Of a stretch of 64,000 bases of DNA, positions 10,706 through 25,800 are shown piece after piece. Numbering within the stretch: the first letter of the stretch is position 1; every line of letters begins with the position of its first letter. Source of the stretch: Ancylostoma caninum. Taxonomy: Eukaryota > Nematoda > Chromadorea > Rhabditida > Ancylostomatidae. Made by a program: the position numbers and the translations under genes. The notes below the pieces were generated by a model. It did not search any database and was not told the origin of the DNA. It worked only from the letters and a program-made list of their open reading frames with translations. The DNA lies in NCBI GenBank assembly GCA_037903475.1, contig JBAJFG010000472.1, positions 186,001 through 250,000 on the forward strand. The letters are read 5' to 3'.

Positions 10706-13700
10706 ATGCTCCGCTCGCTTCTACCAAGCGTACGGGCGGCGCGTTTGCTTTCCACAGATGCGGTGGCTTCGTCCAGTATCGTAGAGGAGAAGCCGATCAA
10801 AAAGATTGGAAGGGCCCTAGAGACGTACATAAAGCTCAGCAGGGAGCATGTTTCGATGATGGCGAGAGAAAGGTAAGGTTTAGGACCAGAAGTGGAGTTG
10901 GAGATTGGTTTGCTAGCTTCATGATGTGTTCATACTTGTTTTAGAGCCGATTTTGAGCTTGGAAAACGACATCTGGCGAATATGATGAATCTGGATCCTC
11001 ACACAATGACTCAGGATGACATTGACACGTATGTGCTGCTGCATTTATCAGTTTCCGATTTGATTAGGAAAATTTCATCTTCAAAATGCGTATTGGATAA
11101 CTATTCCTGCTTGTCGTTACCTCAGGGCTGCTAGGAATTTCTTTTTAGTTTGCATTCATCCTGAGTAGTTTCCTTCCATGGTTTTTTTTTCAATTTTTTT
11201 TTCGATAAATACCAGATTTCTCTGTAGAACATTGTTGTCAGGGCCGCCACTAACAGGTGAACGAACACATTGTGAGAGCTTTCAGAGCAATCAGGTATCT
11301 ATTTCCGTCCGGGCTATTCGATCCGAAGGCTCGCCCAGTAATGCGACCTCCTGACGAGATTTTGCCAAAGTAGGTTTTTTTATATCAAGTTTCTTCAATA
11401 TTGGCTACAATTTTTTTCTAATGTGTGTTGCCTTAGCAGCATCTGTTTTTCTGGCCCATTTTTTTTCAAAAAAGTGTCTTTGATTCCTTGCCACAATTTT
11501 TTGAAGTGTCTTTAATTCCTTGCCACCTTATTCACTTTATTGTTTAAGGTTCCATCGTTTTTCCTTCGACGATGAAGGCCGACCGAAGGATACTCGTTTT
11601 TTCACTCTTCAACCAGCGTTTTATGGGCTACTATCGGTTTGTTTGCAGATCATTCCTTTATTTCATATGTTTTTGTACCTGATTTTGTTTACCTTTTAAG
11701 GATGTTGGAATGAGAACTAAAGCAGTCACTTCTTTCTACAATGATCACTTGTTGTTAAGAAGGAAGGGTGCTGAACTCGAGCCATTGTGAGTAGTAATTT
11801 TGGTTGTCTTGACGTTGACTCACGTCTGATTTTCCTTTTCGTTGAGTTTTTGTGAAGTTCTCTCTGGACTGAGTGTTTTATTTATGTCCTAAAAGCTTCT
11901 CTGTTGTGTAATTTGTTGCTTTAATTGTAAGTTCCCAATTTAGTAATACCAGTGGATCCCAATGGTTGAGCAGGGAAAAGCTGGAGAAGAAGCTGGGCGA
12001 GAAAATCAGTGAAGAAATGGTAATTTCTTACCAATTTTCCCAGTAAATAAGCCCTATGTTCATGTAAGCATAAGAATTCATCTCCTGGGAACAGCTGGCT
12101 GTTGGCTTCCTTCGTTCTAGATTTATTTCCCTTCTTTTTCATCGTTTCTATATATCACTAAGTTATGACAACTGTTTCAGTACACTCATTTATTAATGGC
12201 TTTCGATTATCTAGTCACTCTTCCTTCGTCATCAGTTGAAGAGAAATTTATCATGCAGTATCGGTGAGTTCCGTCTTGATTGGCTTCATAGTCTTCCTGA
12301 CTGGGCTTAAATAACCTGTTTACATCCAAATTTACTCTTAATTTCTATTTATTTTCTTCAGATAATGTCTGTTGTACTGTAAAAGTAGGATTTTAATTCT
12401 TAAGAGAACCACTGGCAGCATCTACAACATCAAGACTCTTTGGACCAGATATACCCGAGGTGAAGGTCGATCCTGTGACGAATAGGAGACAAGCTTCTGT
12501 CAAGTAAGTTTCGAAACTGTTTAAGCTGCTAAAAAAGCACGAAAATGTTCTGTTTTTTCCTTAAAGAACGCGCTGTAAGGATACAAGGGTCGAAGTGCAA
12601 GTCTCTGACGCTGGTACTGGCAAATTTGATATCGATGGTCACGACCTGCATACTTTCCGACAGCTGATAGCCAGGTATAGGGTTTCCTTGGTTTGCATGA
12701 GCTGTCTTGTCATGATTTCTTAGAGATTTAGCCTTTTTATGGGAGGAATTCGCTGTTAAATTGGTCAAAAGACCTGCAAGATACGTAAAAATTTTGTTAC
12801 TTTGACGATGCTTGACTAGCAACTGCACCTTTTTAATAGTATTCGTTCTCTTACCGTTGAAAAGAGACTGTGACAATATAATTGTTGCTTTTGGTTCATT
12901 TTGGTCTATTTCTTAGAACCACTCATGATTTTCGTCTTGGTTTATCTCATTGAAGTCTTATCGTCATAATTTTGCAAGAGAATAAATGGTCCCTTCCCTT
13001 TCATCTTTCTCTCTCTCTCTTCGCTTTCTATGTATATCTCTCTATCTCTCTTTTTCTCTCTCTATGCGCCCTTACTTCAACATCACAGTGTATCTCACCT
13101 TTCAGCAGCAGTTAATGGTTTTTTGCCACCATTTATTCTCTCCTTCTGATGTTGGTCAAAAATTAGCTGAGATAATCCTGGCATATTCCATAAATTTTCT
13201 CATCATCCATTTTTATTCTCATAGCTGAGCTCTTTGGAGGCCAGCGTTCTAGAACTCCTTCAATCACTAGTTTAGAAAGTCCTCTAAATACTAATTTGAA
13301 ACGATTTTCTTCCGTCCCTGTGTTATGCTTTTCCCCCTTCTTCGGCTCTCTCCCTGTACATTCGAGTGCACTTTTTCCATCATACTCATCTATTACACTT
13401 GAAAAACAAAACACGTGCAGCAGTGAAATTCCCACCCTTCTGCTACATGCGGCCCTAACCTCCAAGTAGCAACTTTTTGACAACGTTTAGCTGTTAGTCT
13501 GCTGACATTGCCCTTTTGGTTTCCTTTGACAAATTGTGTCCGCAAAGGGTCTGTTCTGCTCGCCAGGGAAAATATATAACGGCAGTGTGATGAATTATAG
13601 GGGCTTGTCTACTCTGGCATTCAACTTGGGTGGTCCACGAATCTTTGTGGGTGAAGCGAGAATACATATAATACATTTTTGCTAGCTTTATTTCTGGTAG

Positions 13701-16700
13701 TTATTATAGATAAATTAGCTAAAAATGGAGGTCCTTCGATAGGCTTGGTGAAGCATTGGTCTCTCAAATAGTTTTTAAGGGATTGCATTACTGGTATTTG
13801 GCAGTGGGGTTGGAATAAATCCGAGTATTAGCATGGTAACGGGAGAAGAAGCGAGTGATGTATGAGTGAGGTTATGAAGTGATAGTATGAGAAAGTGCGT
13901 TTGGATGGTATGGTAACTGAACTTTCGGCTACTATGTATTGTTGGTTCCAGGAGTCACCCTTGTTGACACGTGGAAAAATTACCCCCTTAGTGGTTCGCT
14001 TCTCCTTGAAAATCTTTTTTTCCCATGGAGAAATTTTTCACTTCGTTCTTGCATCTCTTTTTTCGTTTTTCTTTTGCTCTAGGCCGTTTAGCTAGAGAAT
14101 CAAGTACTCAACGAAATTTGAAAAAGTTCTGTCATTACGGATAAAATAATAGGGTGGAGAAGTTCAATCGTAAACATAGCGTAGTACTCATGTGGATTGT
14201 TTTTTTTTTTGTTATGTTAATTGCACACGCAGTGCTTGTCTATATTTTTTCTTGACCGGCAATTTTCTTGCATTTATTTAACCCATTGGCGATCGCGTGG
14301 CTCACCGGTGAGCCGCGCATTTTTGGTCGCGTGGGACCGCGCGGCTCACCCGTGAGCCGCGCCCCTATTATCAAGTACTGGACCCTATTTTCGAACTATT
14401 TTGTAGCATTTCCATATAAAATGTGTACAATACTTTCCGAAAAGGTCTAAAACAACTGTGGTTCAAGAAAGAGGTTTCCTTTATTGCGACAAATATCATG
14501 AAAAGGATGAGATTTTCAAATCGAGGGAGATTGCTTTACTTGCTTTGATTTTTTGTGTAGTGAATGGAAATATTCTGAAGAAAAGCCACGTTTCCTGCAT
14601 AGAAACACGTTCATTACATCCTGCACTTCCTTATTCGTCAGGTTAGAGCCGTACGAATGTGTATTCTTTCTGAACACTCCCTTATAACACTAAAAACACC
14701 TTCTACAAACTTCCTTCGGCCTTAGTGGAATCCAGAAGCGTTTAGATTCTCTCCTTTTTGGTCCGATGATACTAGTAATATTCTGGAACTAGATTTCAAA
14801 TTATTTCTGCAAAAAGATCTGTTTTAGTTTTAATTACCTTATCGTAACGGTGGGAACTTCGCGGGCGCTGCACACTTGAAAGGGGCGTTGGTCCTACGCG
14901 CCAGACACGCAGAAATGCGCGCGGTCGTCAAAGGGTTAGTGATTATCAGACTGTAGAAGGAATTGTAAAAAAAATGTAACTAATAAGTTGGTGAGAAGTG
15001 GTTCAAATAGTAAATAGAACAGGTTTTCCAATTGCTGGCCTATCTGGAAATTAAGACTCTTTTCTTTCTAAAGCTTGGAGTGGTCCCACAAACGCCTCTT
15101 TCTGGATGATTCCATAGGCTTTACTTACAGGTGTTATCAGCTGCACAGGAATCCAAGGAGTTAGAGGGGGTAAACATCAGGGCATTAAAAGTACAGCGTA
15201 ATCTGAGTCTGATTCTGTCTTACACCTTGCTAGGGCAATGTTACGAACTTCTTAGCGACTTTTCGCTATTTTTACAGTATGCTGTGATTAGAAAATTGCA
15301 GGTGGTTGAAGGAATCTTATGGTACTTTAACTGTAACAAAACGTTTAGCTTAATTGCCAGTTGAGTAAATTATGAAGTAAGCCTTCCTAGTGGTTTTCTA
15401 TGTTCCTAAAAGCCTAACAGAGCGGATCTACTTGTTGTTTCTTCCGGAAATCAGTTTACTTTAACAGTGTAGTAAGCCTACAGACTTCTAAAGGGACCAT
15501 GACAGTTCTGTCTGGTAAGAGCTCTTTCATTTCTACTAGGTGTGCGAATAACTGTTGCCCCCCACTTCGTCACTGTTATTGTGTTCAGTGACAGTAAATG
15601 TCTTTCGTTGTTTTTCTGGCGTAAAATGTAGGTCGTTCTGTGATCGGCAACGCTAGGATTTCACTGCATGGGATGATCTTAGAGGCGCATCCTGCACATA
15701 TATTACAGGGTATTGATTTTTACGATCCTCCAGTGATCTGAAAAAAGGGTAATACTTGAGGTCGTCATTCAAAACCGCTCCATTTGATTCCTTCAAATGA
15801 TTTTTTTTTTTGCAATATCTGTTTTGAAGTAAATGAGAAACTGCATAGATCTATTCTTTCCATGCGCGACTTTTGAGACACTTTCTGGTCCAAATCTCGA
15901 AGCCAATTTTTTGCTTTTTGCTATTTTTTTACGTTCCATAAGTTTTTTCTTCTCGTAATAACACTGAGAATCTCTAAAATTAGAAGCTAAGTAATAGTCC
16001 CACAGTTTGTAGTTTGTCCCTGTCATGCGCGACTTTTGAGACGCACTTCTGATATGGACTCTAGCACCGCTTAATATAGCTAAATTCCACCCATTTTCTG
16101 CGTATATGGTTGAAGTTTCCTCCTATTTTTTTGCATTTTTGCCCGCTAATCTATCTGTTCCATGACTACATTGCTATTACCTGGACAAATGATACGGAGG
16201 TACGTCATGTATCCCATGCATGGATTTTGAGACACGTTTCTGCTAGTTATTAATTCGATTTCCACCATTCCAACTATTTCCCATTTTCGTGTTTTAGTTT
16301 TTGGGCCCCTCTTCTTCTAATGTTATGTTCGGGATGGCATGAGCACTTGGGTTTTTCTTCCAGTTGTGCTATGCACGACTTTTGGGACACATTTTTTTAC
16401 TTCTTCTGATTTTGAACGGTGACTCCAAAGTCTAGTTATCCATATTTTTTCCTTGAATGAATTCAAATGGAACAGTACGCATGCGCGAATGCCGTAATTT
16501 CATCCTGGCTCTTCCATGCGCAAATTTTGGGACACACTTTTCATGATGGCTCCGACAGCCACTGGTTTTGCGGTGGTCGACAGCTCTAAACTCATCTCTT
16601 TTAGTATTATAAATTTTCCATATTTTGGCTAATACTGGATATAACTATGTGGAATTTCGTATATGTCGTGGATCATGGGAAAAGTGCATCTGGTGCACTT

Positions 16701-19700
16701 GACTACGAACCGCAGCTCTCTACGCCTCCTACATCGAAACTTTATGACATCATTATTGCAGCATGCATATGTGATGTGGTTTTTTGGATGCTTTGTGTGG
16801 CACACACTCGCATAATGTTTGCAAAGGCGGGATGGCGTTAGCTTGGCGGATTGCCAATCGGAAAAAAGTGTGAACACGGAATGAGGAACTTCCGATGTGC
16901 AGAATGCAAGAATGCAGAAAAAAACTGGAAGAGGGGGAATTGATTTAATACAGGGGGTAGATTGGAAAGGAAAGGCGGAAACGGAAGTGGGATTGATATG
17001 GTGAAGTTAATTAGAGGTCGGGGGGGGGGGGGAGTGAGGTCTGAAAGTGTTCATTTTTGTGAAGATGTCCCGAATTAAGAGCAATTTTCGGGGACGAACA
17101 TTTGGAATGCTGCAGCTCAAAAAAAAAAAAAACGTTTGTGCACGGAAATTACAGGGTTTGTTCGTACGTAACTGCACAATCTTGTAACGCATTCACAGTG
17201 TCGCACTCATATAATGGTGGTTTGTTCCTGCTTAATGAGAATTCCTTTGGGCGACTTCATGAAAATCACTGCCATTTTTGTGTCTGTACGTGGTTGTGGG
17301 TGAAACAGGGCGTAGATTCTTCGAAAATGACCGAAAATGCTGGATTTATTTGTATTCTGTCAAAGTAAAAAATTCTGGAAGTATCGGAGATCATTAGGGA
17401 GCATGAAACGAGCAAGGAGACTTGGTTACGTCAGAAATGTGTACATACTTTGTTATTCATTCATTAATAGTGAGAACAATTGTAGCTTATTTTTTATCTG
17501 TTTGGGATCTCCTGTTTTGAGGAACGTGGGGCGTTGTACCGGGCAAAGGCGGAGCCACCGAACTTCGATTGGCTGGTCGTTTGTGCCGGCCAATCATAGA
17601 GCTCGGCTGCGCCGCCGTCACCCACTCTAACTCTCTATGCTCGTCCTAGGAATACATATTAACAACAAAGTGCGTAAATTCAAGGATCGTGTCAGCTAAG
17701 CATAGACAGAGTCGAACCGTGCAAAGGCACATTGGTCTTATACTTCGTACTGTTCTTGAATAAACTGCAAATAATAATAAATAAAGAAAAAATCAACGTG
17801 GACACTGAGAAGCTCTTAGCATTCAGTGCAGATGACGTCGGCTTTCTTGTGGAATGATTGAGCGATAGCTCTGAAGTAACTATTCCCAACTATCCCTCTG
17901 GAGGTAATGGTAACGGAGACTTGTGAAAATGTCCAAGGTGCAAAAAAGGTAGGAATTTAGTAAAAATAATTTATGAAATCGTCCATAGCAGTGGCTATTT
18001 ATGGTTTAGGACGAAACGGGGTTGTAAATATGCACAGGGACATCAATATTCAATTGTTGGTCTAGAGAATCTGTAACTGTTGGAACTTATGGTGTAAACA
18101 AACCATATGAGCGCATTTTATGATGAAGTGCGTCGTCAGTGACAGATGAGCGTATGCTGATGAGGCCTTAGTATTTGTTGTGGTGGTGTTGTCAGCTGTA
18201 TTCGAGTGATGTTATACTCTTCGATAAGTTAGATGCATTTGATTTTGAATTATTCGAAGATTTGAATGGTCGAGAAGGGGTAATACAGCTTTGGGCGAAA
18301 AGTAAAGACTTGAAAGAAAAATGGTGAATGTTTGAGCATTCTCTTTTGAAAAGGTTCGAGTTTTCTAATGGATTTTTAACTAAATATGTTAGTTAATACA
18401 ACCAAATTAATGTTTTCTTCAATTTTTGATAATTTTTATTTCGTCTTAGGAGCTGCAAGCCTGGCCGAAATTGTACTTTTTGATGAAAGCTTATCCAAAA
18501 AATTTGCCTTGCTTTTCTTCGAGGATGTATAACCAGTTAAACCAACGATGGCTGGCCTAACTGGCCAACCAAAAGAGTATGTGAAGTTAGGATGCGCGGA
18601 ACGTCAAAGTTGGTCTGCTAACCTGATTTTTTTTTGGTTATGCTTCGATGAATTCCTTCCCATACGAGTGCGCCCACGAAAGAGATGTAGCTTGGGATGA
18701 TGGGAAGATTGGGCTAAATTAGACTACATATTCCAGGAAGAGTCGGGAATGTGCTGGAAGGCGTTTTGAATACAGAAATGCTTTTAGCAGGCTAGAATTT
18801 TATGAAATTTAGCATACAAGGAATTCAAGTAGGGCTTTGCTGCTTCCACGCGGTAATCAGAAGAATTCTGAGGCCGTAATCAGTGAAAGACAAGTTCAGG
18901 ATTCCCACCACGCTCCACTAGATGATAAACAACTTCTGCAAGGGCGTGTTGCCCTTGAGCAGCAGCAGCGCCTCTTTCTCGCTGCCTATCGCTGTCGCTA
19001 TCCAGCTGTCACTGCGTTATTGCCCTCGGATCGCTCTTAAAGGCAGCACTCTCGGAAATTTTCGGATTGAAGATTTCGCGGTATATCGGGTTTTTAGAGA
19101 CGATGAACTCATTGACGACGATGAAGTTGCGTGAAACACGCGAAAAACACAGAAAATGATGGCGGTATTTCGTGTGTGTCCACAGCGCGGACGAGTGTTC
19201 CGAGATGGGTCCCGCCACGGAACCCTGCAAATGGTACGAATTTCATAGACACACCCCCGGTGAACCACATGCGCACACCCTGTCAACGGCGTTAGGTGGC
19301 GCGACGGAACCCTAATGGCCAGAGCGGTAGATGTGTCCACGGCAGTATCTTCGCAGGTAGGCGGCCATTCAAGGTGTTCAACTTACTGTTGCGATTGTCC
19401 AGCGGCCGGCTACATGGTAAGCGACTCATTTCAGAAGTGAAAATTTCCGTGAGTGGTGCCTTTAACACAACACGGAACAGCATTGCAGTGCTGTGATGAT
19501 GGTGTGTTTGTCTCGTCATCGTTTGTGTAGCAGACGTCGCTCGCGCGCGCGTGCGTCCGTCCATTCGTTGACCGATACGAAGTGCGCACGAGCCGCGGCT
19601 GGCGACTGTGGAAAAACAGCGCCGTAGTGGTGGTGGTGGTGGAGTGAATAGGAGCGTGCCCAGCACCGCACATGGTCTGAGCGCTTCGAATTTGGGCCAG

Positions 19701-22700
19701 AAGAAGTCGGAGAGCTTTGCTATTGGCGGCAGGTCACCTGTCTGATGTCCTGGAATACTGTGAAGCTTGGAATTTCGCACGAAATGCACTGCAGGCGAAT
19801 CCTATACCCCAAGGATTTGCAGCGTAATGACCCGACAATTGCACTTGGAATTTGCACAGCGAACGCGTCTGTGCAAGTCTTTAATTTTGGGCCTGCATTT
19901 TTCGTTTTCTTCACGGGAGGCCCGACATGTATTGGGATCCTGAGCGATGCAAATTTTGTTAAAGTGCAGCACAGCAGCTGCACTTTGCGGTCATCGCTCT
20001 AAATAGCAACGCTCGACTTGGACATCTCGAGAATTTACGCGACTCGTTTGGAAAAAAGATGTTCGCCAACTTGGTTTGCGTTAGTTTGAAGAGAATTGTC
20101 TCGTAAAAAAGATCTACTGGACGTTTAGAGGACTCGGGAGAGATGGTCAATCAGGCTTTAACGAGGCACCGCGTTTTTTTTTTTTTTTGGCAAGTGTCCA
20201 AGGGAGTGCAAGAGTTGGTAACTCTTTGGATTGGTTTGGGCTCAGCTCGGGCAAAGATACACTCTATACTCAATGTGGGTTTTTTGCCCCTATGTTACTC
20301 AAGAAACGTCGTTCTCGTCACGTTGACGAGTTCGCAGGAGGACCTAATTTTTGGGCCACTTTAATTGTATGTGGATAAAGGAATGAAATTAACAAATAAG
20401 CGGTACCCTTTCACGAATTTTTCTTGCCCTACTTGTCTTAATATCTTCCCATAACATCATTAATTCTTGTTAGGAGTTTACTGTAGGTAATTAGTGGCAG
20501 ATATTGGGTTTTCAACTTCTGTGCCATTTTTCTTCTGGAGATAATTCTCACTTTCATGAGAAAGGGAGGCGGGAGTTGATGGGACATGGCCAATGGAGGA
20601 GGATTGCAAGCTTCATTGCCGTCAGCCCCCCCCCCCCCCTTGCGGTCATGCTCCACCCACTCCACTTTACTATGCTTATACGTGGTTGTCTGAGCCACTC
20701 TTCAGTAATCCTGCCAGTTATGAACAAGGGTCAAAGAATTGAGCCCAATCGGTCGCTTTTCGAGCACACTGAAAGGCAAATGAAGCATGTTCGAAATGTG
20801 TTTTTTTTTCATTGCCTGCAACTTCCATTTCCGATGTCTGCAGATTAAGGGAAATTGAATTATCCAGAAAAAGAGGCGAGCATTCTTGTAGAGCAGGAAG
20901 TGAGCTGCTTGGTGATCATACCTGCTTGGTCACATATTCGGAAATAGAGAAAAAAGCAATGGAAAGAAAACGATACAGACTTATTTGACAATCCCGTATT
21001 GCTTTTTGTTTTCGAACAAAGCATAAGCCTTGTTGAGCTTTTCTCAGTGACCTTTTTATATTGGGGGGAGAAATGGGGCGTTGCCACGGTTTTGCGACTG
21101 GCCCACTTACACGGCCCTCCAATCATTCAATGTTAAGTTGTCTGTTTGATTTGTCCACAAATACTGTTGCGGTGTACTCTGAATGGTGGATGATCTGAGA
21201 TGGAGGGAAGGGTGTTTGAAAGTGCCAATGAGAGAGCAGCAGCGACGCCCATTTTTTTTTTTTGATTAAGCTGCCTAAAAATCGAACCAACATAGTTTTG
21301 TGACCAAATGCTGTGAGGAAAGGAGAGCAAAGCCAAGTGATGTTGCTCAAATATCATGCGGATGTCGGAATCCAGAGGACTGGATGTTTCCAGGGTTCTG
21401 AGAGGTAGCAGGGATTGAAGGCAGGGAAGGGCGTTCGAACGGGCCAATGATGGAACGGTGGCCACGCCTCTTTTTCGCACAAAGTTTACAAGAATAAAGT
21501 TTCGTAGTTTTATGTGGACAGTAATGCATAGAAAGGGGTTTGAGGGGTATCTAAGAGGTTTGGTCCTGAGCAGGATACTGTAGATGCTGCAAGATGCAGA
21601 AAACTTAAGGATTTCTTCAGTTATAAAGGGCTAAATCTTTGAAAAGAGTAACTGTGAGATAGGATTTTCTATGTGAAGAGAAAAATCATCGATTTTAAGA
21701 AAAATGGAAGGATACCCCGTAGACAGAACTAGGCGGTTTTTTTCCTGAAAAGTCAGCCACACCATGCACTTAATATTTATTTATTTTTATTTTTATTTCT
21801 AAATTCTGCTCTTCTCTTGATTATCCTGATTTGATTGCATTATCTTAACTATTATCGGATTTTTTTCCCTTTCCATATTATGCCGATAAATAATAAATAA
21901 ATGAATAATATCACTTTTAAGGGCAGTTTAGCCTCTTACAATCTTTGTTTTTGGATAATTCTCGTCCTTCTTTTGACGAGGTTTTGCTTTTTTTAAATTT
22001 TTTTTTACTTCGTTGACCATCGAGTCTCGGCTCATTTGTTGTGATTGCTTACGCCTGTCCACTTTTAAGCAAAGGATTGCAGTTGACGAGGAAATCGTGC
22101 AGCGTTAGTGTTAGAAACGTGCGAAGTCACGTTTCACCGACTAGACATTCTCCAAAGGGCAAATCAGCAGTCGTTTTTTGTTTCCTTTGCTGCTGTCTGC
22201 AAATGAACGGCGAAAACTCTTCCGGGATGTCCAGGGTAGGCGTTGAATGCGGAAGTGCAGTGTGTTTGTTTGTTTTTCTCGGCGGCTTGTAGAAAAACAG
22301 TGTGGATTTGTGGATTTGCAGGATTACTGCCTTCATGAATCATTGGTGTAAGTGGAATTGAACCTAATATGGAAACCTAGTTTCGTAACCAGACACGGGA
22401 GAATGAGCTCCTTGCGCTATTGTTGGTGCATTTCCTACGGTGACTCATTTTCGGAGAGCGTGGATTCTGTGACATGCAAGGGATTAGGAATGGAGCGTGG
22501 GAAATCGCTGTAAAGAGAGGAAAATGAAAAAGTTGCAGAGGAGAAAGAAGAGGAGAAAGAAGTTGAAGGGTAATATTATTTGCAAAAATTCTTTTTTTTT
22601 CTTCCATTATGCTGAAAATTTACTATAAATGTGAGTAAAAATCAAGTTTTGGATGTATTTAGAGTTATACATATTTATATGTGCATAGATACGAATGAAG

Positions 22701-22803
22701 ACCGAATAATTTTGTAAGTAGTCGATATGAACATTTGAATATTCGAGGGTAGGATAGCCCTACAGCCCACTTCTTATACTTCTTCTACAGCCGTGTTTCT
22801 CGC

Positions 22804-22852
<49 letters not shown>

Positions 22853-25800
22853 GTTCCCTCTCTTTCTGTTTTTCTCTTTCTCTCTTTCTCTTTCTGTTTT
22901 TCTCGTTCTGTTTCTTTGTGCATGTACTCCTTCCTTGTTATAACAACCTATTTACGATTTATTCGAAGTCGATTATTCGAATTGAAGTGCATCTAATTCT
23001 TTTTTATACATCGGTGTGCTCATCGGTGCAGGTGAATAGATCACTGAATTCAAAAAAAATTCAAAAAAAAACCGTGAAAGGTAGAAGAATTCATTTTTAG
23101 TACCTTATTTTTATTATCTTTTCACGTATTCAGTTTAAAAAATTTAAGTTTCGAATCACATCCCTAACAACTTTCATTTTGGAATCTGTTCGGGCTCCAA
23201 CATGACATAAATCCCACTTTTTCCTACCATGCTCTCCCCATCTGTATCTACCAACGCTATTTTTTACCTATTACTCCTACTGCTTGGTGTGATTTCTTTG
23301 AATATGTAGTTGAGATCCTTAGAAACTAAATAATCCATCCAGCAGATCCCTATTCCTTGTGAAATCCACGTCTAAATCCATGACGAATGCGCTACGTGGC
23401 CCCAGCACCGTATGATGCGAATCGGTCGGGCGATGAGTCATGGTTGAAACTCACGACACGAGTGGACGGGACTTCCTTATTCTTCAGTCGCCGTCCACTT
23501 TCGCCGAACAATGCCTGGTCGTCGGAGAAAAACCTGAGAAAAATCTGTCTATGTGCTCACGACTGGGCCGTGGGCTGGCGTGTCTCGAATCCTGCGAAAG
23601 CCGCAGCAGGATCGTGCTGGGTCGAGGAGCGTTTTTGTGGCACAATTTGGCCAATATGGTGTTTGATTGGTGTCAAGTGCCACGATTTGTCCGAAAGGTT
23701 TTTTTTCTGGTGAAGTTGAGGTCATTTAAGTGGAAATGAGGACGTGTTTCTAATGTGGCTTGTCCTTGCGATTTTTAAGGCTGGTTTCATGGATGTGGCA
23801 GAAGGAATAGCTTTGAAAAGTGCCAGAGATGGGTCACAAATCACATGCTGAACGCGTTTGCATGGGTCGCACGGCCAGAGCAGTTAGCTTTTCGGCGCAA
23901 TGTAAAGAATGACTCACTTGAGAGTTACGTATCTGAGTGATGCTCGGCAATCTTTGGGATGATTTAAGGTAAAGTGGCCTTTGGAAGTGAGTGCTGGGCA
24001 TTTTCCCAGGGAAGGTGTTTCAGGAGCAGGTGCAGGACGCGTTATCGCGATTACCCATGATAGACGTGTTAATGCACCTAAATTTATCGTCTACCTGGTA
24101 CCCATCAGCGTAATTACTCATGCGTGACGTTTATAGCCAGCTACAACCCATAGGTACCCATGTGTATGAGTTTATCCATACTCCCAGCAATGCATCCAGG
24201 CCCAAGAAAGTCAAGAAATGCTGGAACATTGCCCCTCAAAGCCAAGCGTACCTTTTTAATATACCCTTTTTTGGCTAGGTTTGTGTAAATAGAGGGTTCC
24301 AGAACTTTTAGGGATATTGTTTTATCTCCTATTCATTGTAAGAATGATTAAGATCGTACCCATAGGTATGATTGCCCGTGAATAGCGGCTGGGTATAGAC
24401 AACGACACGTATGGGTGAATATTTTGATGGGTATTAGCGAAGGGGTAAATTTGATTACGCTAATTCATTTGCCGTGGATAATCTCAATCATGAATGTTAA
24501 TCCTGGGCCATCATTTGAAAGATGGATAATACCAGATTCATGGGTCTCAGCTTGGTAGTGACAGAATTGTGATGCACAATGGATTATCCTGATTGTTATC
24601 TGAATCTGCGATTGAGTTGTGCACAAATTGTCTGTAGAGCGCTGAATTGTACTACCCTTCAAGCGTAGGTATAGCTCATCATACGCTGAGCGTCATGTAT
24701 GCTTTACCCATCGCTTTACCACGTTATGCGGGGGTAAACATTTCGGTGGTGCCATGTAATGGGCGCGTTAGCACGTTTACGGTGGGTTTAGATCCCTCAT
24801 TGGAAGGATGGGTAATCTCATGCGTGAATATGTACTCATGAGTATGATTATCCATAGGTAGCAACAAATCGCATCACTGATGGGTAAACATATCCATGGG
24901 TGCCAGGTAAAGGTTAAATTCGGATACGCTAAACGTTTTCCACGGGTAATCTTGGTGATGCATCCTGGTCCTGGAGTAAAAACATGTAACTTTCGCAGGG
25001 AATGAGTTGATGAGTCAGCGAAATAAAGTGCGTTTCTGCAGTGAAGCAGGTTTGTGACTGCTAGGCTATCATAGTTCAGTCTTGAAAAGAGGCTAGCTTG
25101 TCAATATGAGGTGACCAGACTAGTGATATTGAAGTTTTTGAATACGTATTTCTGTGGAAAAGTTTCTGAAAAGGTAGAAATCCGTTTTATTTTTCTCGGC
25201 CGAGAAATAACAATTGCCGTCCTAGCTTTGTTACGAGTGGACTCAGCTCACCATGAATCTCCCAAGACCGTTTTCCGTGCAGTATTTGAGTTTGTGTTTT
25301 TGAATGCATGTTATCAGTTGTCGAAACCATCAAGTTTATCGAAGTCAACCAGAGCACTCGGCACCAACGCAGGCGCAAGCTTGACGGCAAATAAATGTTC
25401 TCAAAACAAATATGACGACACGGAGATGCAACAGAACACATGGTGTGGTCAGCCGCAAACATCTGCAAACACTTGATCACCATTCAAATTTAATTGCTTT
25501 CGCAGGCAGCATTAATGATGTTGGGTTTGAATTCATAGGTTGAGAGAATCTTAGGGTGGGATACGTGATTGGTCCAGAATAGACTCTAGGCTTTTTATCG
25601 AGGCGAGCTTTTCCAGCAAAATTTGATATTTCATACTAACTATTCGGAAGGTTGGTTACCTGTTCCCGCATGTTATGCATCATTCGAAAGATGGGTAAGT
25701 CTATACCCAAGGGTAGTAGCCGAGTATAGGCCACGTCACGTGCGGGTAGACGTGTTTATGGGTGCCAAGTAAAGGATAAATCTTGCTTAGTTAACGTGCT

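Noticed and set aside
15131..15364. 77-codon frame after an acceptor-like TTACAG in mrps-9 intron 9
   Set aside because: An extra exon here would break the uS9 domain, which joins cleanly from 12674 to 30326.
19292..19789. 165-codon minus-strand open frame
   Set aside because: CpG-rich intronic patch that is also open in other frames; no motif or splice evidence.
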